Assembly (NCBI GenBank): GCA_014376325.1
Contig: JACMRP010000092.1
Location: 1 to 9,692 of the forward strand
Direction of reading: 5' to 3'
Origin: Pseudobdellovibrionaceae bacterium
Lineage (GTDB): Bacteria; Bdellovibrionota; Bdellovibrionia; Bdellovibrionales; Bdellovibrionaceae
DNA length: 9,692 bases
In this document: positions 1 to 7,209 of the stretch, in pieces
Position numbering within the stretch: the first letter of the stretch is position 1
How the letters are laid out: each line of letters begins with the position of its first letter
Translations under genes and position numbers: made by a program
The notes under the pieces: generated by a model
The model's database searches: none
What the model was told of the DNA's origin: nothing
What the model saw: only the letters and a program-made list of their open reading frames with translations

Positions 1-455
1 CCCGTCATGATTTGCAGAATTCCCATGAGCAAAACGGAGCAGTACGCAATCTTTTGGGCTCCGTTAAACTTTGACTGCATTGGCAGGGTCTTCTTCAAGC
101 CCAAGTCATGCAAGGTCACCAAGATTGCGTCCTTGAAGTTTTTTAAATTCGGAACGAGCTCGCGCCATTCGCCACTGAAGATCAGGTACAAAACATAAGC
201 GACGCCGTTCAACGCGAAAAACCACATAAAGAAAAAATGCAGCCCCATGCCCAAAGATAATCTCTGCGAAATTCCGATGTATTCGTAAAAGTCATTGGGA
301 ATGAAGGGAGTATAAACCCGGTTCGCCCAATAAATCATGATTCCACTTAATATCATGAGCATCACGAGCGGAAAGTTGATCCAGTGAATCCAGCGAATGG
401 CGAGCGAATGCTTTTTGTAGATGACGATTTCGCCGGAGTTCTGACTTTCCGACAC
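1..455 (-). CDS. b-type cytochrome membrane subunit (cytochrome b561/Ni-Fe-hydrogenase cytochrome b-like), 3' end outside the window
   Basis: The first 151 codons are visible, reading leftward from a GTG at 455 (GTG TCG GAA AGT), and the frame stays open to the window edge. The start lies 2 nt after the msrB stop, so the two genes are almost certainly co-transcribed and translationally coupled; no in-frame ATG is nearby and no strong ribosome site is visible. The protein has a short polar N-terminus, then hydrophobic segments at about residues 22-44 and 66-93, with a third beginning near 136. Histidines at 16, 24, 73 and 116 sit in or beside these segments and are candidate haem b ligands. 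The pattern (IRWIHWINFP followed by a membrane helix) is typical of di-haem cytochrome b subunits that pass quinol electrons to or from a periplasmic oxidoreductase. The catalytic partner is not in the window; a molybdopterin enzyme just left of it is a reasonable guess only. Confidence 0.72.
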   Translation of the reverse strand, partial: MSESQNSGEIVIYKKHSLAIRWIHWINFPLVMLMILSGIMIYWANRVYTPFIPNDFYEYIGISQRLSLGMGLHFFFMWFFALNGVAYVLYLIFSGEWRELVPNLKNFKDAILVTLHDLGLKKTLPMQSKFNGAQKIAYCSVLLMGILQIMT

Positions 456-457
456 GT

Positions 458-982
458 CTATTTCTTTTTCTCAAAAAGTTTTTCGTATTCTGCGTAACCT
501 TCGGGTTTCAGTTTTTCTTTCGGAATGAAGCGCATCGAAGCGGAGTTCATGCAATACCTCATTCCGGTTGGTGCGGGACCGTCGTCAAAAAGATGTCCCA
601 GGTGCGAGTCCGCATACTTGCTGCGCACTTCGACGCGCTCGACGCCGAGGGTGCGATCCTTTTTCTCCACCAAATTCGCTTTTTCGAGCGGTCGAGTGAA
701 GCTGGGCCAGCCGGTTCCCGAATCGAACTTATCTTTGGAGCTAAAGAGCGGCTCACCGGAAACGATGTCGACGTAGATGCCTTCTTTTTCGCTGTGCCAG
801 TATTCATTTTTGTAAGGAGCTTCGGTCGATTCTTTTTGGGTCACTTGGAACTGCTCGGTCGTCAGTTTTTTTGCGAGAACTTCTGCGGAGGGTTTTTTAA
901 AATCTTTCGCCTGCCAGGCGAATCCTGATGAAGAGATGAAAGTTAGAATCAGGAAATTAAAAACGAGTGAATAACGTAACAT
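458..982 (-). CDS. msrB: Exported peptide-methionine (R)-S-oxide reductase MsrB
   Basis: This 174-residue protein reduces methionine-R-sulfoxide in proteins. Residues 1-22 form a Sec-type signal peptide (basic MLRY, hydrophobic core, SSSGFA before the likely cleavage), so it should act in the periplasm. The SelR fold follows: SGTGWPSF (88-95), [13 protein letters not shown] (120-132) and MRYCMNSAS (141-149), with catalytic Cys144 in the family RYCxNS motif. It is the only cysteine. Both CxxC pairs of zinc-type MsrB are absent ([10 protein letters not shown] at 71-80; KYADSHLGH near 122-130), and so is any resolving cysteine, so recycling would need direct attack by a thioredoxin-like partner or a small thiol. 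The ATG at 982 is preferred over a GTG at 1018 because AAGAGG lies 6 nt before it and because it puts the signal peptide at the very N-terminus. The cytochrome b gene follows after 2 nt. The family assignment is firm; the export and the lack of a resolving cysteine are read from sequence. Confidence 0.93.
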   Translation of the reverse strand: MLRYSLVFNFLILTFISSSGFAWQAKDFKKPSAEVLAKKLTTEQFQVTQKESTEAPYKNEYWHSEKEGIYVDIVSGEPLFSSKDKFDSGTGWPSFTRPLEKANLVEKKDRTLGVERVEVRSKYADSHLGHLFDDGPAPTGMRYCMNSASMRFIPKEKLKPEGYAEYEKLFEKKK

Positions 983-988
983 CTGAAA

Positions 989-994
989 CCTCTT
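989..994 (-). promoter_or_regulatory. Ribosome binding site of msrB
   Basis: On the minus strand AAGAGG stands 6 nt before the ATG at 982. It decides between this start and the in-frame GTG at 1018, which has no comparable site and would add a 12-residue charged stretch ahead of the signal peptide. Confidence 0.7.
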
Positions 995-1084
995 TTTGGT
1001 TCGTCGATCGAATTGCACTTCCTATTGATGCTTTAGCAAATCCGCAGACAATGCAAGGGCCCGTTGCCGGACGTCGTTTGACAT

Positions 1085-1117
1085 AAAAAAAAGCCGGTGT
1101 TTCCACCGGCTTTTTTC
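1085..1117 (-). terminator. Rho-independent terminator of fusA, probably bidirectional
   Basis: A perfect 7-bp stem, GCCGGTG (1093-1099) pairing with CACCGGC (1104-1110), closes a 4-nt loop. Read on the minus strand the loop is GAAA, a stable GNRA tetraloop, and the stem is followed by eight T's (complement of 1085-1092). It lies about 75 nt after the fusA stop and ahead of msrB, so it should end the fusA transcript. Six T's on the plus side (1111-1116) would let it work in the other direction too, although no plus-strand gene ends there. Terminator features are directly visible; the termination activity is inferred. Confidence 0.9.
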
Positions 1118-1186
1118 GTAAGTCATTCTTGATGCGGCGCCTGCTTGAAGTCGTCGTACCTTCGGTCCGAAAAAGAAGGGCGCACC

Positions 1187-3295
1187 TTATTTTTGCTCAG
1201 CTAGGCGCTTCGCTTGGTATTTTTTGACTAGTTCTTCTTGGATGTTGCGTGGAGCAGGTTGGTATTTTGCGAACTCCATAGAGAACTCGCCTTTTCCTTT
1301 TGTTCCTGAACGCAGATCCGTTGAATAACCGAACATTTCTGTCAGCGGAACTTCCGCTTCAATCACGCAGCTTCCTTCGAAAGAAGTGGTGTTCACGATG
1401 ACACCGCGACGTTGATTGATTTGGCCGACCGCTGAACCTTGATATTCGTCCGGAACGGTGGTTTCGAGCTTCATGATTGGCTCTAGAACCGTTGGCTTAG
1501 CTGCGGTGTACACTTCGCGAAGTGCCGCCATCGCCGCGATCTTAAACGCCATGTAAGAGGAATCCACATCATGGTAAGCACCATCCGTTAATTCAACTTC
1601 AACGCCCACGATCGGGAAGCCTATCAGAGGACCCTTTGCAGTTTGGTCTTTGAAACCCTCTTCAACAGCCGGGATGAATTCACGAGGAATACGACCACCG
1701 ACAACGTTGTTCGAGAATTTGAAAGTCGCGCCGTCTTCTTGAACTGGCAACGGACGAATTGCGCCCACGATCTTTGCGTACTGACCAGAACCACCCGTTT
1801 GTTTTTTGTGAGTGTAGTCGTACTTAGCTTCCAACGCGATGGTCTCACGGTATGCAACCTGAGGTTGACCCACGATCACTTCGCAGTTGAATTCGCGCTT
1901 CATACGCTCAACGTAAATTTCTAAGTGGAGCTCGCCCATACCAGAAATAATGGTCTCATTGGATTCGTCATCGCGATGTACGCGGAAGGTAGGATCTTCT
2001 TTACGGAACTTTTGCAGAGCCTTCGTAAAGTTATTAGCACCTTCTTTGTGCTTCGGAGAAATCGCGAGACTGATAACCGCGTCGGCAATGTGCATAGACT
2101 GCATCGAAGCTTCGATTTTTTCGTCGCAGAAAGTATCGCCAGAAGCGCAATCGATACCGAATAGAGCCACGATGTCGCCTGCGTAAGAAACATCGATGTC
2201 TTCCATCTTGTCGGAATGCATTCGCACCAAACGAGGAATCTTAACGGATTTTTTATTCGTTTGATTAATGATGAATTCGCCCTTAGCAAGTTTACCTTGG
2301 TAGATACGCATGTAAGTCAGCTGACCGAACGGGGTCTCTGCCAATTTGAACGCCAAAGCGACCAATGGTTTCGTGTTGTCCGAAACGAGTTCAAATTTCT
2401 CTTCATTCTTGCTGAGGTCTAGAGCATGCTCTTTTTTCTCTGCAGGAGATGGCAAGTAATAAGTGACCGCATCCATCAAACGCTGAACGCCTTTATTTTT
2501 GAAAGCCGAACCGCAAAGAACCGGAACCATCTTCAGGGAAATAGTCGCTGCACGAATAGCTGCGCGAATTTCTTCTGTCGTTGGGTCTTCTTCCATCAAG
2601 AATTTTTCTTCGATCTTAGGATCTACGTCCGCCAATTTACCGATCATGATTTGACGGTATTTTTTAGCTTGGTCGACCAAGTCCGCAGGGATTTCGCCAA
2701 CGGTCACAGATTCGCCGTTGTCACCTTCGTTGATGTAAGACTTCATGTCGGTCAAATCAACGTGACCGCGATGTTGATCTTCCAAACCGATTGGAATCTG
2801 GATCATCACTGCATTCAAACGCAATTTTTCAACAAGAGCTTCAGAAACACGGTAAGGATTCGCGCCCTGGCGATCCAGCTTGTTCACGAAAGCCAAACGA
2901 GGAACGCTGTAACGTTTCATCTGACGATCGACCGTGATGGACTGAGACTGAACGCCCGCAACGCCGCAAAGAAGCAGGATCGCGCCGTCAAGAACGCGCA
3001 ATGAGCGTTCCACTTCGACCGTGAAATCCACGTGTCCCGGTGTATCGATAAGATTGATTGTATAATCTTTCCATTCAACCTGCGTCGCTGCAGACTGGAT
3101 GGTGATGCCTTTTTCACGTTCTAGGTCCATGGAGTCCATGGTCGCGCCGACGCCGTCTTTACCTTTTACTTCATGGATGGCATGGATACGGCCACCGTAA
3201 AAAAGAATGCGCTCAGAAGTGGTGGTTTTTCCCGAATCGATGTGCGCCGAGATACCGATATTTCGAACCATATCGATGTTCCATTTTTTGGACAT
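1187..3295 (-). CDS. fusA: Elongation factor G, mitochondrial-EFG1/spdEFG1-like subtype
   Basis: This is a full-length 702-residue translational GTPase that drives tRNA-mRNA translocation on the ribosome. The G domain shows G1 AHIDSGKTT (17-25), switch I with [10 protein letters not shown] (56-65), G3 DTPGH (84-88), G4 NKLD (138-141) and G5 GSA (262-264). Domain II begins near 308, domain III near 405 and domain IV near 480, with tip loops [11 protein letters not shown] (496-506) and [10 protein letters not shown] (571-580); domain V runs from about 605. [23 protein letters not shown] (41-56) and [10 protein letters not shown] (380-389) resemble human mitochondrial GFM1 (from memory) rather than E. 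coli EF-G, which has AHIDAGK and TMDWMEQEQERG. The gene stands alone, with no rpsL, rpsG or tuf beside it, as expected of an extra-operonic spdEFG1. AAGGG lies 6 nt before the ATG at 3295. The EF-G identity is certain; the subtype call rests on remembered motifs. Confidence 0.96.
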   Translation of the reverse strand: MSKKWNIDMVRNIGISAHIDSGKTTTSERILFYGGRIHAIHEVKGKDGVGATMDSMDLEREKGITIQSAATQVEWKDYTINLIDTPGHVDFTVEVERSLRVLDGAILLLCGVAGVQSQSITVDRQMKRYSVPRLAFVNKLDRQGANPYRVSEALVEKLRLNAVMIQIPIGLEDQHRGHVDLTDMKSYINEGDNGESVTVGEIPADLVDQAKKYRQIMIGKLADVDPKIEEKFLMEEDPTTEEIRAAIRAATISLKMVPVLCGSAFKNKGVQRLMDAVTYYLPSPAEKKEHALDLSKNEEKFELVSDNTKPLVALAFKLAETPFGQLTYMRIYQGKLAKGEFIINQTNKKSVKIPRLVRMHSDKMEDIDVSYAGDIVALFGIDCASGDTFCDEKIEASMQSMHIADAVISLAISPKHKEGANNFTKALQKFRKEDPTFRVHRDDESNETIISGMGELHLEIYVERMKREFNCEVIVGQPQVAYRETIALEAKYDYTHKKQTGGSGQYAKIVGAIRPLPVQEDGATFKFSNNVVGGRIPREFIPAVEEGFKDQTAKGPLIGFPIVGVEVELTDGAYHDVDSSYMAFKIAAMAALREVYTAAKPTVLEPIMKLETTVPDEYQGSAVGQINQRRGVIVNTTSFEGSCVIEAEVPLTEMFGYSTDLRSGTKGKGEFSMEFAKYQPAPRNIQEELVKKYQAKRLAEQK

Positions 3296-3301
3296 AAGTG
3301 A

Positions 3302-3306
3302 CCCTT
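3302..3306 (-). promoter_or_regulatory. Ribosome binding site of fusA
   Basis: On the minus strand AAGGG sits 6 nt before the ATG at 3295. This supports the first ATG over the second in-frame methionine at codon 9. Confidence 0.6.
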
Positions 3307-3328
3307 TTGTGAGGTTAATGATTGCTTA

Positions 3329-3428
3329 AAGAGTCTATCGAGTTAACATTATTTGCGTTGAAGTGCAAAAGAAGAATGTGACGAACCGGTAACGCCAGCT
3401 CTTTGGCGCGGCGCTTAATTAGACTCTT
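3329..3428. repeat. 9-bp inverted repeat in the fusA/recQ divergent control region
   Basis: AAGAGTCTA at 3329-3337 is the exact reverse complement of TAGACTCTT at 3420-3428, 82 nt apart. Each copy therefore reads TAGACTCTT toward the gene it precedes, ending 33 nt before the fusA ATG and 20 nt before the recQ ATG. TAGACT matches four of six bases of a sigma-70 -10 box, so the copies could be paired -10 elements. They could also be half-sites for a regulator, or chance. No convincing -35 box was found 16-18 nt upstream of either. The 153-bp gap between the genes must hold both promoters. Confidence 0.35.
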
Positions 3429-3448
3429 GTTGAGAGGGAAATTTCAGA

Positions 3449-4963
3449 ATGTATTCCCACGAAAATCCCCGAAAGAACCTCCTCGAACTTTTGCTCGAAA
3501 AATTTCCTTATAAACACTTCCGGGGCGAACAAGAATTGATTCTTAAAAGAGTGATGGCAGGCAAAGACACTCTGGCACTTATGCCGACGGGGATGGGGAA
3601 AAGTCTGTGTTTCCAGTTCCCCGCTAAGATGCTGGAAGGCTCTCCCGGGCACGAACTTGTGCTCGTGATCTCGCCCCTGATCGCGCTGATGGAGGACCAA
3701 GTTCAAAAGGCTCAGAAACTGGGCATATCCGCAACCCACTTGAGTTCCACGGTCAGTCGTGAGGATCGGGAGAGCCGTCAACGCAGGCTCGGGGAGGGCG
3801 CCTTTCAGCTGTTTTACGTGACACCCGAACGATTCCGTAAACTGGAATTTATTCAAGCTATTCAGAAACGAAAAGTATTTTTGCTCGCGGTCGATGAGGC
3901 TCATTGTATCAGTCAATGGGGCCACGATTTTCGTCCGGATTATTCTCGCCTAGGTGAGTTTCGAAAAACACTGGGAAACCCGCCCGTATTGGCGCTGACG
4001 GCAACAGCTACCCCGGCCGTGCAAAAAGATATTCTGAAACAGCTCGAAATCGAAGCCACGGGCGAAATTATTTTCGGTGGTCTCGAACGGCCAAACCTCG
4101 AATTGAACGTGCACGACGTTTACGGACTCGACGAAAAGATCCGGGCGATTATTGGACTTCGACACCAGTCCCCGGGGTCGGCAATTATCTACTGCTCCTT
4201 AATTCAAACTTTAAAAAAAGTTTCGGAAGAGCTTCGCCGTCTTGGGATTGATCACCTTGTTTATCACGGGGACCTACCAGGCCAAGATCGGAACCGAAAT
4301 CTGAAGGCATTTATCTCCGACCAAAACGCACTGATGGTGGCAACGCCCGCATTCGGATTAGGAATTGATAAAGAAAATGTCCGTATGTTGGTCCACACAG
4401 AGATCCCCGGCTCGATAGAGTCTTACTATCAAGAAGTCGGACGTGCCGGCCGCGATGGACTGCCTTCCCAATGTCATCTTCTGTATGATCAAGACGACGT
4501 ATCGATCCAAATGGAATTTTTAAAATGGTCGCATCCGGAAGCGGAATTTATTCTAAAGGTCTATCACCTTATGCACGACAATCGTGGACCGCTCGATCAG
4601 CAAGGTTTCGACTATCTACGAGAACAAATGAGTTTTAAAAACCGCCGTGACTTTAGGGTGGAGAGTGCCGTCCGGATTTTGGAACGCTGGAGCTGCGTCG
4701 TGGCGGCGCAGGACAAGCCGTTTCCGTTTCTGACGGTGCGCGAACCGACCCCAGAGATGTTTGCCGCAGAGAATTCTCCTGCACTTTTAAAAGCGCAAAA
4801 TCAAAAACTCTACGATATAGTCCGTTTCGCAACGCGGGTGGATCTTTGCCGGCTTTTGCAAGTTTACGAATATTTTGGCTACGAAGGCGCCACGGTGTGT
4901 GGACATTGCGACGTCTGCCGAAAAGTGCCTGATATAAATGCGACTAAGAAGGGAATCGAATGA
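3449..4963 (+). CDS. recQ: RecQ-family ATP-dependent DNA helicase, short form without HRDC domain
   Basis: This 504-residue superfamily 2 DNA helicase should unwind DNA in the 3'-5' direction during recombination and repair. Visible motifs are motif 0 with FRGEQ (24-28, Gln28 contacting adenine), Walker A PTGMGKS (46-52), motif II DEAH (149-152), the aromatic-rich loop CISQWGHDFRPDY (153-165), TATAT (184-188) and motif VI QEVGRAGRDG (328-337). A RecQ zinc site follows with Cys467, 484, 487 and 490. The protein ends 14 residues after the last zinc cysteine, so the winged helix and HRDC domains found after this point in the ~609-residue E. coli enzyme are absent. Instead about 130 residues lie between motif VI and the first zinc cysteine; part of this (about 364-430) may be a displaced winged helix. 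GAGAGGGA precedes the ATG and an in-frame TGA at 3431-3433 excludes an earlier start. Its TGA overlaps the ovoA ATG. Confidence 0.9.
   Translation: MYSHENPRKNLLELLLEKFPYKHFRGEQELILKRVMAGKDTLALMPTGMGKSLCFQFPAKMLEGSPGHELVLVISPLIALMEDQVQKAQKLGISATHLSSTVSREDRESRQRRLGEGAFQLFYVTPERFRKLEFIQAIQKRKVFLLAVDEAHCISQWGHDFRPDYSRLGEFRKTLGNPPVLALTATATPAVQKDILKQLEIEATGEIIFGGLERPNLELNVHDVYGLDEKIRAIIGLRHQSPGSAIIYCSLIQTLKKVSEELRRLGIDHLVYHGDLPGQDRNRNLKAFISDQNALMVATPAFGLGIDKENVRMLVHTEIPGSIESYYQEVGRAGRDGLPSQCHLLYDQDDVSIQMEFLKWSHPEAEFILKVYHLMHDNRGPLDQQGFDYLREQMSFKNRRDFRVESAVRILERWSCVVAAQDKPFPFLTVREPTPEMFAAENSPALLKAQNQKLYDIVRFATRVDLCRLLQVYEYFGYEGATVCGHCDVCRKVPDINATKKGIE
4949..4963 (+). promoter_or_regulatory. recQ-ovoA stop-start overlap with internal ribosome binding site
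   Basis: AAGG (4949-4952, in AGAAGGGA) inside the last recQ codons lies 7 nt before the ATG at 4960. That ATG overlaps the recQ TGA (4961-4963) as ATGA. This is the classic arrangement for translational coupling, so OvoA synthesis should depend at least partly on translation of the helicase reading frame. Confidence 0.75.
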
Positions 4964-7209
4964 ACTCAAAAATAAATTCTGATTTGTTAGGACCCCGCTC
5001 CGAAACTTGGTGGACGGGGCCAAAGCCGGTCGCGGACGAAGTGATTAGATCGCTCCCCCAACTTCGGCTGGATAAATGTTCCCGCGAAGACGTACTGAAA
5101 TATTTCGAAAACGCGTGGCTTATTACGGAAGTGCTATTCTCTGCTCTGCAAGGAGAAGAAGCCTTCATGCGTCCTCCGTATCATTCTTTACGTCATCCGT
5201 TGATTTTTTATTACGCGCACCCGGCGGTTCTGTACGTGAACAAGCTTCGCATCAGCGGACTTTACAGTGAACCTGTGGATCCATACTTTGAACATTTATT
5301 CGAGGTGGGTGTAGATGAAATGTCCTGGGATGATATGTCTAAGAACGAAATGGAGTGGCCGTCCATCGCGGAAGTCACTGCATACCGCAGGAAAGTTTAC
5401 CGAATCGTTAAGAACATCATCGAAACACATCCGGCATTTTCGGTATCAGAATTGCCGATTACTCCTGCAAAACCTGCGTGGGCTTTAGCGATGGGATTTG
5501 AACACGAGCGAATTCACCTTGAAACCTCTTCGGTATTGATGCGGGAACTTCCGTTGAATCTTTTGCGGAAGCCGGATCATTGGCCTGCAATGTATTTGTC
5601 GCTGAGTCCAAGCGAAACTCCGCGAAATGACATGATCGCCGTACCTATCGGCGCGGTCACAATTGGCAAACCTTTCGCCGAAGCCACCTTCGGCTGGGAC
5701 AACGAATATGGCCTTCGCAAAAATGCGGTTCGGTCTTTTCAAGCCAGCAAGTTTTTAGTCAGCAATGGCGAATTTCTAACATTCGTTAAAGCGGGCGGTT
5801 ACAGCGAGGAAAAATATTGGACCTCTAACGGCTGGCGCTGGCGACTCCATCGCAATTCTAAATGGCCGGCCTTTTGGGTTCAGAACGGGCCATCGGGATC
5901 GGCAGAATTTAAGCTGCGCCGAATTTTTGATGAAATTGCGTTCGATAATTCCCTGCCGGTCGCCGTAAACTTCCACGAAGTGCAAGCTTACTGTGCTTGG
6001 CGGAGTGAACTAGAGCCCACACATAATGCCTATCGCACCATCAGCGAAGATGAACACCACCGTCTTCGGCAAGAAACCCGGAAAGGTCCTTGGAATTTCG
6101 AACTCCGGTCCGGAGCGGAACTGCCGGTGAACGCAACCCTGGAAGGAAAGTTCGCGGACGTCTTTGGAAATTTGTGGCAATGGTGTGAAGATGATTTCAA
6201 TGCACTTCCGAGCTTCAGAGTGCATCCGTTTTACGAAGATTTTAGTACACCTTGTTTCGATGGGAAACATCAGATGATGCTGGGTGGGTCTTTCATGAGT
6301 ACTGGCGACGAAGCTTCGCCATGGGCGCGATTTCAGTTCCGGCCACACTTCTTTCAGCACGCTGGATTTCGGCTTGCGCGTTCGATGGATGAAAATCCAA
6401 AGTCGGACGCGGTAAAATTGGACGGCAACTCGGCGACCGGTTCCAACTATGAAAGTGATGATTTGCTCAATCAGTACATGAATCTACACTTTGCGAATGC
6501 TAGCGACGTTCTGCCTTACAATTTCGGTCCGAAGGAAGCTTTGTCTTTTCCGAAGCGATGCGCTGAAGTTGTTGCCGAGTATGCACAAAAATTGAATATA
6601 CCTACCGATACGGCATTGGATTTAGGCTGCGCAGTCGGTGGTGCTTCGTTCGAACTGGCTAAAACCTACAAACAGGTCATCGGAGTAGATCTGAGTGAAT
6701 CGTTTATAGCGGCCGCGCAGCTGATGAAAGATAGAAATGCTTTCGAATACGTTCGCAAAGAAGAAGGATTGATCCGCACGCGTTTGACAGCAAAATTACC
6801 GGCCGACGTTCCCCGCGAGCGCACTAGCTTTCGCCAGGCGGATGCGAGTTCGTTACCCGCAAACTTTGTCGACTTCGATGCCGTCCTGGTCGCGAATTTG
6901 CTTTGCCGCTTGCCGAGTCCACGGGCCTGCTTGTCCCGCATGAGCGGACCAAGGGGCATCGTAAAAAGGGGCGGGCTGTTAGTTTTATTTTCCCCGTATT
7001 CTTGGTTAGGAGATCATACTCCTCAAGAAAGTTGGCTCGGCGGATTTGAAAAAAATGGCAAACCCGTCTACGCAAAGGACACCTTAAAAACTTTGCTGGG
7101 ACAAGATTTTGAACTTTTACACCAAGAAGATTTTCCATTATTGATCCGCGAACACGTCCGTAAATATCAATACATCGTTTCACACTTAATGGTTTGGAGA
7201 CGTCGTTGA
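4960..7209 (+). CDS. ovoA: 5-histidylcysteine sulfoxide synthase with C-terminal 5-thiohistidine methyltransferase (OvoA)
   Basis: OvoA begins ovothiol synthesis: its non-haem iron centre joins cysteine and histidine with O2 to give 5-histidylcysteine sulfoxide, and its methyltransferase domain finishes ovothiol A. At 749 residues this is a full-length fusion. The N-terminal DinB-like part (about 40-205) carries HPLIFYYAHPA (79-89) and the iron motif H182-x3-H186-x-E188; by comparison with EgtB the third ligand is probably His79. The FGE-sulfatase-like domain (about 222-475) contains FGWDNEYG (244-251), FADVFGNLWQWCEDDF (398-413), HPFYEDFSTP (422-431, holding a candidate active-site tyrosine) and LGGSF...GFRLA (441-473). 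The SAM-dependent methyltransferase domain (about 500-749) starts with LLNQYMNLHF (502-511) and has motif I ALDLGCAVGGASF (552-564). No domain is missing, and the likely OvoB follows with a 4-nt overlap. The OvoA-specific methyltransferase and the HPLIFYY segment argue against EgtB. Confidence 0.94.
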   Translation: MNSKINSDLLGPRSETWWTGPKPVADEVIRSLPQLRLDKCSREDVLKYFENAWLITEVLFSALQGEEAFMRPPYHSLRHPLIFYYAHPAVLYVNKLRISGLYSEPVDPYFEHLFEVGVDEMSWDDMSKNEMEWPSIAEVTAYRRKVYRIVKNIIETHPAFSVSELPITPAKPAWALAMGFEHERIHLETSSVLMRELPLNLLRKPDHWPAMYLSLSPSETPRNDMIAVPIGAVTIGKPFAEATFGWDNEYGLRKNAVRSFQASKFLVSNGEFLTFVKAGGYSEEKYWTSNGWRWRLHRNSKWPAFWVQNGPSGSAEFKLRRIFDEIAFDNSLPVAVNFHEVQAYCAWRSELEPTHNAYRTISEDEHHRLRQETRKGPWNFELRSGAELPVNATLEGKFADVFGNLWQWCEDDFNALPSFRVHPFYEDFSTPCFDGKHQMMLGGSFMSTGDEASPWARFQFRPHFFQHAGFRLARSMDENPKSDAVKLDGNSATGSNYESDDLLNQYMNLHFANASDVLPYNFGPKEALSFPKRCAEVVAEYAQKLNIPTDTALDLGCAVGGASFELAKTYKQVIGVDLSESFIAAAQLMKDRNAFEYVRKEEGLIRTRLTAKLPADVPRERTSFRQADASSLPANFVDFDAVLVANLLCRLPSPRACLSRMSGPRGIVKRGGLLVLFSPYSWLGDHTPQESWLGGFEKNGKPVYAKDTLKTLLGQDFELLHQEDFPLLIREHVRKYQYIVSHLMVWRRR
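7196..7209 (+). promoter_or_regulatory. ovoA-ovoB stop-start overlap with ribosome binding site and TTG start
   Basis: GGAG at 7196-7199 lies 6 nt before a TTG at 7206-7208, which overlaps the ovoA TGA (7207-7209) as TTGA. Another in-frame TTG at 7194 contains part of the GGAG site itself and has no comparable site ahead of it. There is no ATG or GTG near this N-terminus, so TTG at 7206 is the preferred start. Confidence 0.65.

Noticed and set aside
458..1018. Longer msrB from the GTG at 1018
   Set aside because: It has no good ribosome site and would put 12 charged residues before the signal peptide, whereas the ATG at 982 has AAGAGG at 6 nt.
2426..3004. Plus-strand open frame of 192 codons opposite fusA
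   Set aside because: It lies wholly within the conserved EF-G gene in the opposite strand, has no recognisable motif and no ribosome site, and reflects the codon bias of fusA.
3340..3368. Possible fusA promoter with TTGCAC as -35
   Set aside because: The -10 candidates at 16-18 nt spacing match the consensus at only about half the positions, too weak to call.
3419..3925. Minus-strand open frame of 168 codons opposite the start of recQ
   Set aside because: It overlaps the helicase motifs antisense and would cross the divergent promoter region; no supporting signal.
4960..7209. EgtB (ergothioneine) identity for the iron enzyme
   Set aside because: The protein ends in an OvoA-type methyltransferase domain and is far longer than EgtB; no egtD is present beside it.
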